Assembly: GCA_020723805.1 (NCBI GenBank)
Contig: DYID01000001.1
Location: forward strand, 1 to 64,000
Direction of reading: 5' to 3'
Source of the DNA: Anaerolinea sp.
Lineage (GTDB): Bacteria; Chloroflexota; Anaerolineae; Anaerolineales; Villigracilaceae
DNA length: 64,000 bases
A model generated the notes under the pieces. It was not told where the DNA came from. It saw only the letters and a program-made list of their open reading frames with translations, and did no database searches. The position numbers were made by a program, and so were the translations under genes. This document shows, in pieces, positions 16,274 through 25,059 of the stretch (the first letter of the stretch is position 1; each line of letters begins with the position of its first letter).

Positions 16274-17815
16274 ATGAAACCAACTGCCATTGTGATTGGC
16301 GCGGGGATTGGCGGGATCGCCACCGCCGCCCGCCTCGCGAAAAACGGATATGACGTGACCGTGCTGGAGAAGGAATCCACCCCTGGCGGACGCGCCAATC
16401 AGATCGTCCGCGACGGTCACCGCTTCGACATCGGACCGACGCTGTTCCTCATGCCCGAAGTTTGGGATGAGACTTTTGCCGCCCTCGGCGAACGCATGAG
16501 CGACCACCTCGACCTGCGCCGCATTGACCCGACCTACAAGGTGCACTTTGAAGACGGCTTGCAGCTGCAACTGACCTCCAACCTCGGCGAGATGCAGCGA
16601 CAACTGGAACAGGTGGAGAAGACTGCCTTTACGGGTTTCCTTGCCTACCTCGCTGAAGGCGCGCGGCATTACAAACTCTCGCTGGAGAAGTTCGTCGGGC
16701 GGAACTTCTACAACCTCTTCGAGTATTTCAGCCTCGCCAACCTGCCGCTCATCGTACAACTCAAAGCGCTGCAAAAACACTACGCCAACACGGGTCGCTT
16801 CTTCAAGGACGAGCGGCTCAAAGCCGCGTTCACCTTCCAGAACATGTATCTGGGGCTCAGTCCCTACGACGCGCCTGCCACCTACTCCCTGCTTCAATAC
16901 ACGGAACTTGCGGAGGGTGTGTGGTATCCGATGGGCGGGATGTACGCGGCGATTCAGGCGCTGGTGAAGGTGGCGGAAAATTTGGGGGTGAGGTTTGTGT
17001 ACAATTCGCCAGTCAAGAAAATCAATGTTGGGAAGGGGAAAGTGGAAAGTGTCGAGACCGCTGACGGCAGACTGTTGACCGCCGACCTCTTCATCGGCAA
17101 CGCGGACTTGCCCTACATCTACAAGGAACTTCTTCCCGACCGCGCCGAAGCCGAAAAACTGGACAAGAAACTCTATACCTGCTCGACCATCATGTTTTAC
17201 TGGGGCGTGGACAAGCAGTATCCGCAGGTTGCTCATCACAACGTTTTCCTCGGCGGCGACTACAAAGCCTCCTTCGACCGCATCTTCCAGGACCACACCC
17301 TGCCCGAAGTGCCGTCGTTCTACGTTCATGCGCCCGCCCGCACCGACCCCGCCGCCGCGCCCGCAGGTCAGGACACGCTCTATGTCCTCGTCCCTGTCGG
17401 TCACCTCGACGCACGCACCGCGCAGGACTGGGACGCGCTCGTCCACTGCGCCCGCGAGACCGTGTTTGCCCGCCTTGCCAAAGAGATGCGCGTCACCGAC
17501 CTGAGGGAGCACATCAAGTTCGAGATTGTGTACCAGCCCAAAGTCTGGAAAGACCGCTTCAACCTGGAGAAAGGCGCGGCATTCGGGCTGAGTCACAACT
17601 TCTGGCAGGTGGGCTACCTCCGCCCGCATAATCGTCACGCCAGATACAAAAATCTCTACTTTGCGGGCGCGTCCACCCACCCTGGCACGGGTCTGCCCAT
17701 CGTCCTGCTTTCGGCAAAACTGACGACCGAGCGAATCCTGAAAGAGGTCAAAGGTCAGAGAGTCGAAAGCCGAGAGTCGGAGAAACTCCTTTCGCAAACG
17801 GCAGAGGTACAATAG
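16274..17815 (+). CDS. crtI: Phytoene desaturase family protein
   Basis: 513 residues, close to the usual CrtI length. N-terminal FAD motif IVIGAGIGGIATAARLAKNG, then the CrtI-type SxPGGRA region (ESTPGGRANQ) and DIGPTLFLMP. C-terminal signature YFAGASTHPGTGLPIVLLSA is the bacterial carotenoid desaturase motif. Converts phytoene to more unsaturated carotenes such as lycopene. AGAAGGAG precedes ATG 16274. Followed 86 bp later by the B12-type regulator on the same strand, so transcription may continue into it. The last 20 residues are low-complexity and look like read-through of a short repeat. Confidence 0.93.
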   Translation: MKPTAIVIGAGIGGIATAARLAKNGYDVTVLEKESTPGGRANQIVRDGHRFDIGPTLFLMPEVWDETFAALGERMSDHLDLRRIDPTYKVHFEDGLQLQLTSNLGEMQRQLEQVEKTAFTGFLAYLAEGARHYKLSLEKFVGRNFYNLFEYFSLANLPLIVQLKALQKHYANTGRFFKDERLKAAFTFQNMYLGLSPYDAPATYSLLQYTELAEGVWYPMGGMYAAIQALVKVAENLGVRFVYNSPVKKINVGKGKVESVETADGRLLTADLFIGNADLPYIYKELLPDRAEAEKLDKKLYTCSTIMFYWGVDKQYPQVAHHNVFLGGDYKASFDRIFQDHTLPEVPSFYVHAPARTDPAAAPAGQDTLYVLVPVGHLDARTAQDWDALVHCARETVFARLAKEMRVTDLREHIKFEIVYQPKVWKDRFNLEKGAAFGLSHNFWQVGYLRPHNRHARYKNLYFAGASTHPGTGLPIVLLSAKLTTERILKEVKGQRVESRESEKLLSQTAEVQ

Positions 17816-17901
17816 CAGTGCAAAACTTTTGCAGAACGTTCGCGTGTGACCTTTGACTTGCAACGTTCGAACTGCACCTTTGACTTTCGACAGGAGTCCA
17901 C

Positions 17902-19218
17902 ATGCTCAGCCAGACCCCCACCTATAACATCAAGGTTGTCCTCAACAAGACCGGCATCGCCGCCGACACCCTGCGCGCCTGGGAGCGCCGCTACGGGCTT
18001 CCCAACCCTCAGCGCACGCCAGGCGGACATCGTCTGTACTCGGACTACGACATTGCGACGATCAAATGGTTGATGGCGCGTCAGGCGGAGGGACTTTCCA
18101 TCTCCCGCGCCGTGGACTTGTGGAACGAACAACTCGCTTCTGGTTCGGACCCCCTGGCTGGATTTGCCCCTTCGGCTTCCGCCTCCCCTTTGGCAGTTCC
18201 TTCTCCCGCTTCAACGCTCATCTCTCTGCGCGCGGACTGGATTCAGGCGTGCAGGGAATTCGACGAACTCGCCGCCGAGCAAATTCTCAACCAGGCATTC
18301 TCGCTCTTCCCTGTCGAAGCCGTGTGCACGGACCTGCTCCAAAAAGGCTTGGCTGAAATCGGGGAACTTTGGTACGAGAACAAATTGAGCGTCCAGCAGG
18401 AACATTTTGCATCCGCTCTCGCCATGCGCCGCCTCGACGCCCTGCTCAGCGCCGCGCCCGCGCCCACCCGCGAAGGGACGGCGCTCATCGGCTGTGTGGC
18501 GGAGGAGTGGCACGCTTTCACGCCTCTGCTCCTTGCCCTGCTCCTGCGCCGCCGCGGATGGCATGTCATCTACCTCGGCGCGAACGTCCCCAACGACCGC
18601 TTCGCTGAAACCGCCCAAACCGTCCGCGCCGACCTGGTCATCCTCGTCGCGCAGACACTTGTCACCGCTGCGTCGCTGCAACTTGCCGCGCAGACCCTCG
18701 CCGCGCAGAACGTCCGCGTGGCGTATGGGGGGCGCATCTTCAACCTGCACCCCTCGCTGAGGGAGAAAATCCCCGCGCAGTTTCTCGGCGAGACCATCGA
18801 AGCCTCCGCACTCGAAGCGGAACGATTGCTTCAGTCAAAGACCCTAAAAATTTCGGAGACCTTGAGGGTCTCAGAAGCGCATCTCGCCGCGCATCAATTC
18901 TTCACCGCGCACCGCGCCAAAATCGAACTGACGCTCAAACAACTCGTCCCGCCCCTTGCCGTCAGCCCCAGCGGATTGGAATCGAGCATCCAGTATCTCG
19001 GCGACAACATCGCCGCCGCCCTGCAACTCGGCGACATGGACTACGTCTCCGGCGAGATGGAATGGCTCAAGACGCTCATGCAGGCACACAACCGTCCCGT
19101 CTCCGAACTCATCCACTTCATGCAAAGTTATGCCGAAGCGGTGGACCGTCACATCAACGGCGCGGGCGAACCCATCAAACGTTGGCTGGCGGAGGAGATT
19201 GCCAAACTACATGCGTAG
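17902..19218 (+). CDS. MerR-family regulator with B12-binding photoreceptor domain (CarH/LitR-like)
   Basis: 438 residues. Residues about 8-75 form a MerR helix-turn-helix (GIAADTLRAWERRYGLPNPQ, RTPGGHRLYSDYD). Residues about 115-205 form a helical B12-cap with W-x9-EH (LWYENKLSVQQEH), the CarH motif that places Trp over adenosylcobalamin and His below the cobalt. Residues about 210-300 form a cobalamin-binding Rossmann domain with EWHAF in the ExHxxG position (final Gly replaced by Thr). In CarH, light breaks the Co-C bond and the tetramer leaves DNA. An extra C-terminal helical region of about 120 residues follows. Context (crtBI, phr) supports light control of carotenoids. Confidence 0.88.
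   Translation: MLSQTPTYNIKVVLNKTGIAADTLRAWERRYGLPNPQRTPGGHRLYSDYDIATIKWLMARQAEGLSISRAVDLWNEQLASGSDPLAGFAPSASASPLAVPSPASTLISLRADWIQACREFDELAAEQILNQAFSLFPVEAVCTDLLQKGLAEIGELWYENKLSVQQEHFASALAMRRLDALLSAAPAPTREGTALIGCVAEEWHAFTPLLLALLLRRRGWHVIYLGANVPNDRFAETAQTVRADLVILVAQTLVTAASLQLAAQTLAAQNVRVAYGGRIFNLHPSLREKIPAQFLGETIEASALEAERLLQSKTLKISETLRVSEAHLAAHQFFTAHRAKIELTLKQLVPPLAVSPSGLESSIQYLGDNIAAALQLGDMDYVSGEMEWLKTLMQAHNRPVSELIHFMQSYAEAVDRHINGAGEPIKRWLAEEIAKLHA
18839..18871 (+). repeat. In-frame palindromic repeat inside the CarH-like gene
   Basis: AGACCCT (18839-18845) and AGGGTCT (18865-18871) flank TTTCGGAGACCTTG. It encodes KTLKISETLRVSE at the junction between the B12 domain and the C-terminal extension. 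Confidence 0.55.
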
Positions 19219-19274
19219 GACACGTTTTCTAACGTGTCCGTCGGCGCAAGAGAACGCCGACTACGCAACGCAAA

Positions 19275-20159
19275 ATGGAAAACATGAAATCAACAGACCG
19301 CTCCTCGCTTGTCATATTTCCAACCTTGGTCTTCATCGGCTTCCTCGTCGCGCTGGCGGGAGGTCAGAGCGGCGCGGCGCTTGGCGGAACCCCCGTCTTC
19401 GCGCTTGTGGTCGCGCTGGCGTTCCTTATCCAGTGGTTGGCGTTCATCCCCGCCTACCTCCTCCAGACCGAAAAGTTCTTCGACCTCACGGGCAGCGTCA
19501 CTTACATCGCTGTAACGGGCGTTGCGCTTTGCTATAGCCGCTACACCGTTCCGCTGGATGCGCGTTCGATTCTTGTGGCGGCGCTGGTCATCGTCTGGGC
19601 GGTGCGGCTCGGGGCGTTCCTCTTCAGCCGCATCCGCAAGGCGGGCAGGGATGACCGCTTCGACGAGATCAAGCCGAACTTTCTGCGCTTCCTCAACGTG
19701 TGGACGATCCAAGGGCTGTGGGTCACGCTTACTGCCGCAGCGGCGCTGGTGACCATCACCTCCACAACACGCAAAGACCTGGACGCCTTCGCCATCGGCG
19801 GCGCGCTGGTGTGGCTCATCGGCTTCGCCATCGAAGTCATTGCCGACGCGCAGAAGAGCCGCTTCAACGCCGACCCCGCCAACAAGGGCAAGTTCATCCG
19901 CACAGGACTATGGTCGCGCTCGCGGCATCCCAACTACTTCGGCGAGATACTCCTGTGGATGGGCGTCGCCATCATCGCCGTCCCGATCCTGCAAGGCTGG
20001 CAGTGGGTCGCCATGATCTCGCCGCTGTTCGTGGCTTTGCTCCTCACCCGCGTCAGCGGCATCCCCCTGCTCGAAAAGAAAGCCGACGCGAAATGGGGCG
20101 GGCAGGCGGAGTACGAAGAATACAAGAAGAACACGCCCGTTTTGATCCCGCGGCTGTAA
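19275..20159 (+). CDS. DUF1295 (steroid 5-alpha-reductase-like) membrane protein
   Basis: 294 residues with about seven membrane segments. The C-terminal signature GLWSRSRHPNYFGEILLWMG and preceding SRFNADPANKGKFI are diagnostic of DUF1295, a branch of the steroid 5-alpha-reductase/ICMT superfamily. Members are NAD(P)H-dependent membrane reductases or of unknown role. Start ATG 19275; a second ATG three codons later is also possible. It lies 57 bp after the CarH-like gene in the same direction and may be part of the light-responsive run, though its role in carotenoid or lipid chemistry is unproven. Confidence 0.85.
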   Translation: MENMKSTDRSSLVIFPTLVFIGFLVALAGGQSGAALGGTPVFALVVALAFLIQWLAFIPAYLLQTEKFFDLTGSVTYIAVTGVALCYSRYTVPLDARSILVAALVIVWAVRLGAFLFSRIRKAGRDDRFDEIKPNFLRFLNVWTIQGLWVTLTAAAALVTITSTTRKDLDAFAIGGALVWLIGFAIEVIADAQKSRFNADPANKGKFIRTGLWSRSRHPNYFGEILLWMGVAIIAVPILQGWQWVAMISPLFVALLLTRVSGIPLLEKKADAKWGGQAEYEEYKKNTPVLIPRL

Positions 20160-20254
20160 AAGCGGAAAAGACTCAAAATCCAGCCACGAATTTCACGGAT
20201 TTACACGGAATAAAAAAATCAGTGGAAATCTGTGGCAAAAGAATACGGAAAACT
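20160..20254. repeat. Intergenic imperfect hairpin
   Basis: CAGCCACGAATTTCACGG at the left and GTGGAAATCTGTGGC at the right form an imperfect inverted repeat between the DUF1295 gene and the MFS fragment; it may mark the point where the transporter gene was truncated. Confidence 0.4.
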
Positions 20255-20701
20255 ATGAACTTCCTCGTTGGACGCCTTACGAGCCGCTTCCGTGAAGACG
20301 TTCTCATCGCTGTTTCCGTCGCACTCATGGCGGTTTCCCTGCTCGGCTGGGCGCTGACGCCGTCGGTCTTTTGGCTGTTGGTGGTGCTGACGCCCACTGC
20401 CATCTCGGGCGGGACGCTGAATACTCTGCTCTCCAGCACGCTGACAAAAGCCGTCACGCCGCAGGAAGTGGGCGGCATTTTGGGGTTGTCCGCCTCCGTC
20501 GAGTCCGCCACGCGCATCATCGCTCCTGTCCTCGGCGGCGCTTTGCTCCAGCAGGTCGGCACATGGGCGCCTGGCGCGTTTGGCGCAGTCCTCATGCTCA
20601 GCGTAACCGTCTATGTCGTCGTGAAAATTTACAACCATCCCATCGCCGCCGCTTTGCGGGAACAGTCCGTTGCGCCGGCGCACATCTCTGCGAGTGACTA
20701 A
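20255..20701 (+). pseudogene. MFS transporter C-terminal remnant
   Basis: 148 codons from ATG 20255. The product starts MNFLVGRLTSRFREDVLIAV, i.e. at the cytoplasmic loop and helix that lie deep in the second half of a major facilitator, and contains four hydrophobic segments with ESATRIIAPVLGGAL. A full MFS has about 400 residues and twelve helices, so the N-terminal two thirds are missing. The upstream repeat sits exactly where the gene would continue. It remains an open frame ending 2 nt before the DICT gene, so it may still be translated. Confidence 0.7.
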
Positions 20702-20703
20702 CC

Positions 20704-21273
20704 ATGAACAAAGATATTCTCGGTAATTTCTATCGGCGGATGCTTCCGCTCTACCCGCCGCGGACGGAGGCGCTCCTCCGCCGCACATCCCCCTCCGACC
20801 TCCAGCGGTTGACCTTTCGCTACATCTTCACTGTGGACGGAATGATTGAAATCAGTCACATGATTGAAGACTTGATTGTCTCCAGCCCAGGCGTCTCAGA
20901 GACGCATGTCTCGTTTCAGTACTTCTCGCGGCTGGCGCCCCAAATGGAGCGTTACAGACTGGTAGCGCAATCCTCCCGAGGGTTGTGGCTGTATGGCGTG
21001 CCAGATGTCCAATTGCCTGAACTTCCCAACACCGTTTATGTGGATACCACTGCCACGCCGCTCGAACATTACTGGTATGTACTCGCCTATGGTCCCGGCT
21101 TGAGCGCCACCCTGCTTGCCGAAGAGCTCACTCCCGAGGAACGCCTGGCTGGTGAGCCGCGCATGTACGAAGGCTTCTACACCTTTGAAGCGGATACAGC
21201 CTTTCAAGTGTTGGAGGTCCTTCATCAGTTGTTTCCTGGAAAAGTACCGCTCCCGGGGCTTTACACAACATGA
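20704..21273 (+). CDS. DICT sensory domain protein
   Basis: 189 residues, single domain. Conserved features of DICT domains are visible: [64 protein letters not shown] domains occur as input modules in diguanylate cyclases and two-component proteins, often near light-related genes. Here it stands alone, starts 2 nt after the MFS remnant, and overlaps the photolyase start by 4 bp (ATGA), implying coupled translation. A light- or redox-sensing partner role for the photolyase operon is a reasonable inference; ligand unknown. Confidence 0.72.
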   Translation: MNKDILGNFYRRMLPLYPPRTEALLRRTSPSDLQRLTFRYIFTVDGMIEISHMIEDLIVSSPGVSETHVSFQYFSRLAPQMERYRLVAQSSRGLWLYGVPDVQLPELPNTVYVDTTATPLEHYWYVLAYGPGLSATLLAEELTPEERLAGEPRMYEGFYTFEADTAFQVLEVLHQLFPGKVPLPGLYTT

Positions 21274-22664
21274 CCTCCCTTTGGTGGATTCGCCGCGACC
21301 TGCGTCTGAATGACAATCCTGCACTTCACGCCGCGCTCGAGCCCTTCGATCAAACTCAGGGCAAGGCGGGTGAGGTCCTCCCTGTCTTCATCCTCGACCC
21401 AGCCTTTTCATCCTCTTCCCTCCGCCGGCGGGACTTCCTCTACGAGGGACTCCACGCTCTCGACCGCGACCTCCGTGTTCGCAATTCGTATCTCGTCATT
21501 CGCAGCGGCAAACCCCTCGAAGTTCTTCGCTCTCTCCTCGCCGAGACCAACGCCTCCGCCATCTTCGCCGAAGCGGATTTCACCCCCTACGCCCGCCGCC
21601 GCGATGCCGAAATTGCCCATCACCTCCCTCTTCAACTCGTTCACGGACAAACCGTCCATCACCCCGAATTCGTCAAAAAAGCGGACGGCAAACCCTACAC
21701 GGTGTACACGCCCTATTCCAAAGCGTGGAAATCCCTACTGGCGGAAATTCATCTGCTCCCCGCGCCGAAACACGTCCCCACCCCCGCAGGGATTCGCACC
21801 GAACCCCTCCCGCCGTTCAAAGCCAACCCTGGCTTCCCGGCTGGCGAGCAGGAAGCGTTACATCGCCTCGAGCGCTTTGCTCAATTACCAATTACCAATT
21901 ACCATGATTTTCGCAACCGCCTCGACCTCGACGGCACCTCGCAACTCTCTCCCTACATCCGCTTCGGCATGGTCTCCCTCCGCCACGCCGTTCACGCCGC
22001 CCTTAATTACCAATTACCAATTACCGCCAACCAACACCATCTTTCTCTTGGCAACTCAACCTGGTTGAACGAACTCATCTGGCGCGAGTTCTACATCCAG
22101 ATCCTCTATCACTTTCCTCACGTTGCAAACACCGCCTTCAACCCCGCCCTTGCCAACATCCCCTGGCGGAACGAGGCGTCAGAGTTCGAAGCGTGGAAGA
22201 GGGGCGAGACAGGCGTCCCTGTGGTGGATGCGGCGATGCGTCAACTGCTGTCCACAGGCTGGATGCACAACCGCGCGCGGATGATCGTCGCCTCGTACCT
22301 CGTCAAGGATTTGCTGATTGACTGGCGCTGGGGCGAAGCCTGGTTCATGCAAAACCTGCTCGACGGCGACATCGCCCCCAACAACGGCGGCTGGCAGTGG
22401 ACGGCAGGCACAGGCACCGACGCCGCGCCGTATTTCCGCATCTTCAACCCCGTGTTGCAAAGCATGAAGTTCGACCCGCACGGTGACTACATCCGCAAGT
22501 GGGTGCCCGAATTGCGCGGGCTGAATGCAAAGGACATCCATGCGCCCTGGGAGAAGGGCATCAAAGTGAAAGGCTACCCCGAACGCCCCATCATCGAGCG
22601 CGATAAAGAGCGAACATTGGCGGCTTATGCCATGTCGAAAGTCGAAAGTCAAAGGTCGCGCTGA
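21270..22664 (+). CDS. phr: Deoxyribodipyrimidine photolyase (cryptochrome/photolyase family)
   Basis: 464 residues. N-terminal [15 protein letters not shown] is the antenna-domain signature; C-terminal FAD-binding motifs include [58 protein letters not shown] and [26 protein letters not shown], all class I CPD photolyase features. Repairs cyclobutane pyrimidine dimers using blue light. Overlaps the DICT gene by 4 bp. Three short repeat-derived peptides ([10 protein letters not shown] near residue 27, QLPITN near 206, [10 protein letters not shown] near 246) interrupt family-conserved spacing without breaking the frame. Confidence 0.94.
   Translation: MTSLWWIRRDLRLNDNPALHAALEPFDQTQGKAGEVLPVFILDPAFSSSSLRRRDFLYEGLHALDRDLRVRNSYLVIRSGKPLEVLRSLLAETNASAIFAEADFTPYARRRDAEIAHHLPLQLVHGQTVHHPEFVKKADGKPYTVYTPYSKAWKSLLAEIHLLPAPKHVPTPAGIRTEPLPPFKANPGFPAGEQEALHRLERFAQLPITNYHDFRNRLDLDGTSQLSPYIRFGMVSLRHAVHAALNYQLPITANQHHLSLGNSTWLNELIWREFYIQILYHFPHVANTAFNPALANIPWRNEASEFEAWKRGETGVPVVDAAMRQLLSTGWMHNRARMIVASYLVKDLLIDWRWGEAWFMQNLLDGDIAPNNGGWQWTAGTGTDAAPYFRIFNPVLQSMKFDPHGDYIRKWVPELRGLNAKDIHAPWEKGIKVKGYPERPIIERDKERTLAAYAMSKVESQRSR
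21341..21362 (+). repeat. In-frame palindromic repeat inside phr
   Basis: GCCCTTCGATCAAACTCAGG then GC; same CCCTTCG-CTCAGG family as the nested insert in repeat A copies 1 and 2. Encodes PFDQTQG. Confidence 0.55.
21884..22024 (+). repeat. Two ATTACCA tandem-repeat tracts inside phr
   Basis: CAATTACCAATTACCAATTA (21884 onward) and AATTACCAATTACC (about 22004-22022) encode QLPITN-type peptides. The same word recurs in the P450 gene (24394 onward). Confidence 0.65.
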
Positions 22665-22718
22665 CTTTTGACCTTCGACCTTCGACTATCAGACTCCAGA
22701 CTACCCGACTACCAGACC
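22632..22718 (+). repeat. Degenerate TCGAAAGTC/GACT tandem tract before the hydrolase gene
   Basis: Contains GTCGAAAGTCAAAGGTCG, a TTTTGACCTTCGACCTTCGA run and then AGACTCCAGACTACCCGACT. Short imperfect words with no coding sense. Confidence 0.6.
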
Positions 22719-23669
22719 ATGAAACTCAAACGCCCTCTCCTCATCCTCCTCGCCGCCCTCCTCCTGCTTCTTCTCGTCGGTCCCTTCCTCGTCCCCGTGC
22801 CGCCGCTGGAAAACACCGTCCCTGTGGGGGAACTCACCGACCCCGACAGCCGCTTCATCGAAGTCAACGGCATTGACATTCACTACAAACGCTACGGGCA
22901 GGGCGAACCGACCTTCATCCTTTTGCACGGCTTTGGCGCCAGCCTGTTCTCGTGGCGCGAGGTGACCCAACCGCTCTCGCAATACGGCACGGTCATTGCC
23001 TATGACCGTCCCGCCTTCGGTCTCACTGAACGCCCGCTCACTTGGGAGGGCGAAAATCCCTACAGTCAGGGCGCGCAGGTCGAACTGGTTATCGGCTTGA
23101 TGGATGCACTCGGCGTCGAACGGGCGATTCTCGTCGGCAACTCGGCGGGCGGGACCATCGCCATGCTCACCGCGCTGAAATACCCTCAGCGCGTGCAAAG
23201 CCTGATTTTGGTTGACCCTGCCGTCTACGCCGGAGACGGCGCGCCTGCGTGGATTCGTCCGCTGCTCCGCACGCCGCAGATGCGTCATCTCGGTCCGCTG
23301 TTTGCGCGTCAAATCCAAACGCGCGGACCCGAACTCATCGAACTCGCCTGGCACGACCCCTCGAAGATTACGCCCGAAATCCTGGAGGGCTACAAAAAGC
23401 CGCTTCGCCTCGCGGACTGGGACAAGGCGCTCTGGGAATTAACCCTCGCCAGCCGCGAAAGCGGACTCGCCGAACGCCTCGACGAATTCGACCTGCCCAT
23501 TCTCGTCATCACAGGCGACGACGACCGCATCGTCCCCACCGAGCAATCGCTTCGCCTTGCAGACGAATTGCCCAACGCCCAACTCGCCGTCATCCCCCGA
23601 TGCGGGCATGTCCCGCACGAGGAATGCCCCGCCGAGTTCATGCAGGCAGTGGTGGAATTTCTCAAATGA
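22719..23669 (+). CDS. Alpha/beta hydrolase with N-terminal membrane anchor
   Basis: 316 residues from ATG 22719; upstream codons come from a TC-rich tandem repeat and are rejected. N-terminal hydrophobic segment (residues 5-24) followed by a Pro-rich linker, so probably anchored outside the membrane. Hydrolase core: ILLHGFGAS oxyanion loop, VGNSAGG nucleophile elbow, ITGDDDRIVP Asp and RCGHVPHEE His, a complete catalytic triad. Substrate unknown. Placed between phr and P450 in the same direction, but separated from both by repeat-rich gaps. Confidence 0.87.
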   Translation: MKLKRPLLILLAALLLLLLVGPFLVPVPPLENTVPVGELTDPDSRFIEVNGIDIHYKRYGQGEPTFILLHGFGASLFSWREVTQPLSQYGTVIAYDRPAFGLTERPLTWEGENPYSQGAQVELVIGLMDALGVERAILVGNSAGGTIAMLTALKYPQRVQSLILVDPAVYAGDGAPAWIRPLLRTPQMRHLGPLFARQIQTRGPELIELAWHDPSKITPEILEGYKKPLRLADWDKALWELTLASRESGLAERLDEFDLPILVITGDDDRIVPTEQSLRLADELPNAQLAVIPRCGHVPHEECPAEFMQAVVEFLK

Positions 23670-23689
23670 ACCCCTTGTATCCTCCGCGT

Positions 23690-23768
23690 AGCGGACGTTC
23701 TCTAACGTCCGCACTGACTTTCGACTTTCGACCTTCGACCTATAACCTTCAAACCTGCAAACCTATAG
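23690..23768 (+). repeat. Degenerate TTCGACCT tandem tract before the P450 gene
   Basis: GACTTTCGACTTTCGACCTT is followed by CGACCTATAACCTTCAAACC; also a CGTAGCGGACGTTCT-CTAACGTCCG hairpin (about 23682-23718). Confidence 0.55.
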
Positions 23769-23769
23769 T

Positions 23770-25050
23770 ATGAAACCCATCACTCCCTCCCTCGGACGCG
23801 CCGCCCTGCTCGCCCTGCTCAAAGAACGTTCCCCGCTCGGACCGCTCAAGGTCATGGCACAGCACGTCGGGCGCTTCTTTCAAATTCCCCTGCCGGGCTT
23901 TCGTCCGTATGTGGTCTTCGGTCCCGAAGCGAACCGCAAGGTCCTCGTCACCGAGCGCGAGAAAGTCCTGTGGCGCAACACCGACCCCGTCACCGACCTG
24001 CTCCGCCGCGGCGTCCTCATCGTGGACGGCGAAGAACACGACCGCTACCGCGCGTTGATGGAGCCGCCGCTTCACCCTTCACGTCTGCCCGCCTACACCG
24101 ACATGATGATTCGCCAGACAGACCGCGTCGCATCGCAATGGAAGAATGGTCAAATCGTGGACATGCTGGTCGAAAGCCGCAAGATCGCCCTGCTCATCAT
24201 CATGCAGGCGCTCTTCAGCAAAGACGCCTGGGACGACCTGCCGCGCATCTGGACGCCCATCCTCAAAGCCATCGAATACATCTCGCCTGGCGCGTGGATT
24301 CTCTGGCGCAAGATTCCGCGCCCTGGCTACAACAAGCATCTGCGCGCGCTCGACGACTACCTCTACAAAATCATCGCCTCCCGCCGCGCTTCAATTACCA
24401 ATCCCCAATTACCAATTACTAATCCCCAATTACCAACGACCAACGACCTCCTCCAACACCTGATTGACGCGGGACTCACCGACGACCTCATCCGCGACCA
24501 GATGCTGACCATGCTCATTGCAGGACACGACACCTCCACTGCGCTTCTCGCCTGGACCTTCGCCTTGCTCGGTGAACACCCGGACATTCACCAACGCCTG
24601 ATCGAAGAGCTCGACGCGTCGGACAAATCGCCTCTGCTCGATCAGGTCATCAAGGAGAGCCTGCGGCTGTACCCGCCCATTCACATCGGCAACCGCCGCG
24701 TCGCGGAAGAAATGGACTTCGGCGAGGGCAAAGTCCCTGCAGGCGAGCGCATGTTCTACTCCATTTACCTCACCCACCGCGACCCCGAAATCTGGGAGAA
24801 CCCTGATTCCTTCTGCCCCGAACGCTTCGCCCACGGACGGAAGACCCCGCCCTTCTCCTACATCCCCTTCGGCGGCGGACCGCGGGCGTGCATCGGCGCG
24901 GCGTTCGGTCAGGCAGAGGCGCGAATTGTCCTTTCGCACCTCTTACGCAATTACCAATTTCAATTTACCAATCATCCCATCCACCCCCACATGGGCGCCA
25001 CCCTCGAACCGCGCCCCGGGGTCCTCATGCGAGTACACCCCAAGCCTTGA
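23770..25050 (+). CDS. Cytochrome P450
   Basis: 426 residues. I-helix oxygen-binding motif AGHDTST, K-helix ExxR in KESLRLYPP, PERF meander and the heme-Cys loop FGGGPRACIGAAFG are intact. No membrane anchor, so a soluble bacterial form. Neighbouring crtB, crtI, lycopene cyclase and phr resemble the Thermus plasmid island where a P450 (CYP175A1) hydroxylates beta-carotene; carotenoid hydroxylation is therefore a plausible inference. Residues near 206-222 (SITNPQLPITNPQLPTTN) derive from an ATTACCA repeat between helices G and H. Confidence 0.93.
   Translation: MKPITPSLGRAALLALLKERSPLGPLKVMAQHVGRFFQIPLPGFRPYVVFGPEANRKVLVTEREKVLWRNTDPVTDLLRRGVLIVDGEEHDRYRALMEPPLHPSRLPAYTDMMIRQTDRVASQWKNGQIVDMLVESRKIALLIIMQALFSKDAWDDLPRIWTPILKAIEYISPGAWILWRKIPRPGYNKHLRALDDYLYKIIASRRASITNPQLPITNPQLPTTNDLLQHLIDAGLTDDLIRDQMLTMLIAGHDTSTALLAWTFALLGEHPDIHQRLIEELDASDKSPLLDQVIKESLRLYPPIHIGNRRVAEEMDFGEGKVPAGERMFYSIYLTHRDPEIWENPDSFCPERFAHGRKTPPFSYIPFGGGPRACIGAAFGQAEARIVLSHLLRNYQFQFTNHPIHPHMGATLEPRPGVLMRVHPKP
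24391..24441 (+). repeat. In-frame ATTACCA/CCCAATT tandem repeat inside the P450 gene
   Basis: Repeats of the words AATTACCAAT and CCCCAATTACCA encode ITNPQLP twice. The frame is kept before the I-helix. Confidence 0.7.
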
Positions 25051-25059
25051 AACCATCGA

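Noticed and set aside
16220-17863. 547-codon minus-strand frame
   Set aside because: Antisense of crtI, whose FAD and C-terminal motifs are unambiguous; GC-rich coding strands here often leave the opposite strand open.
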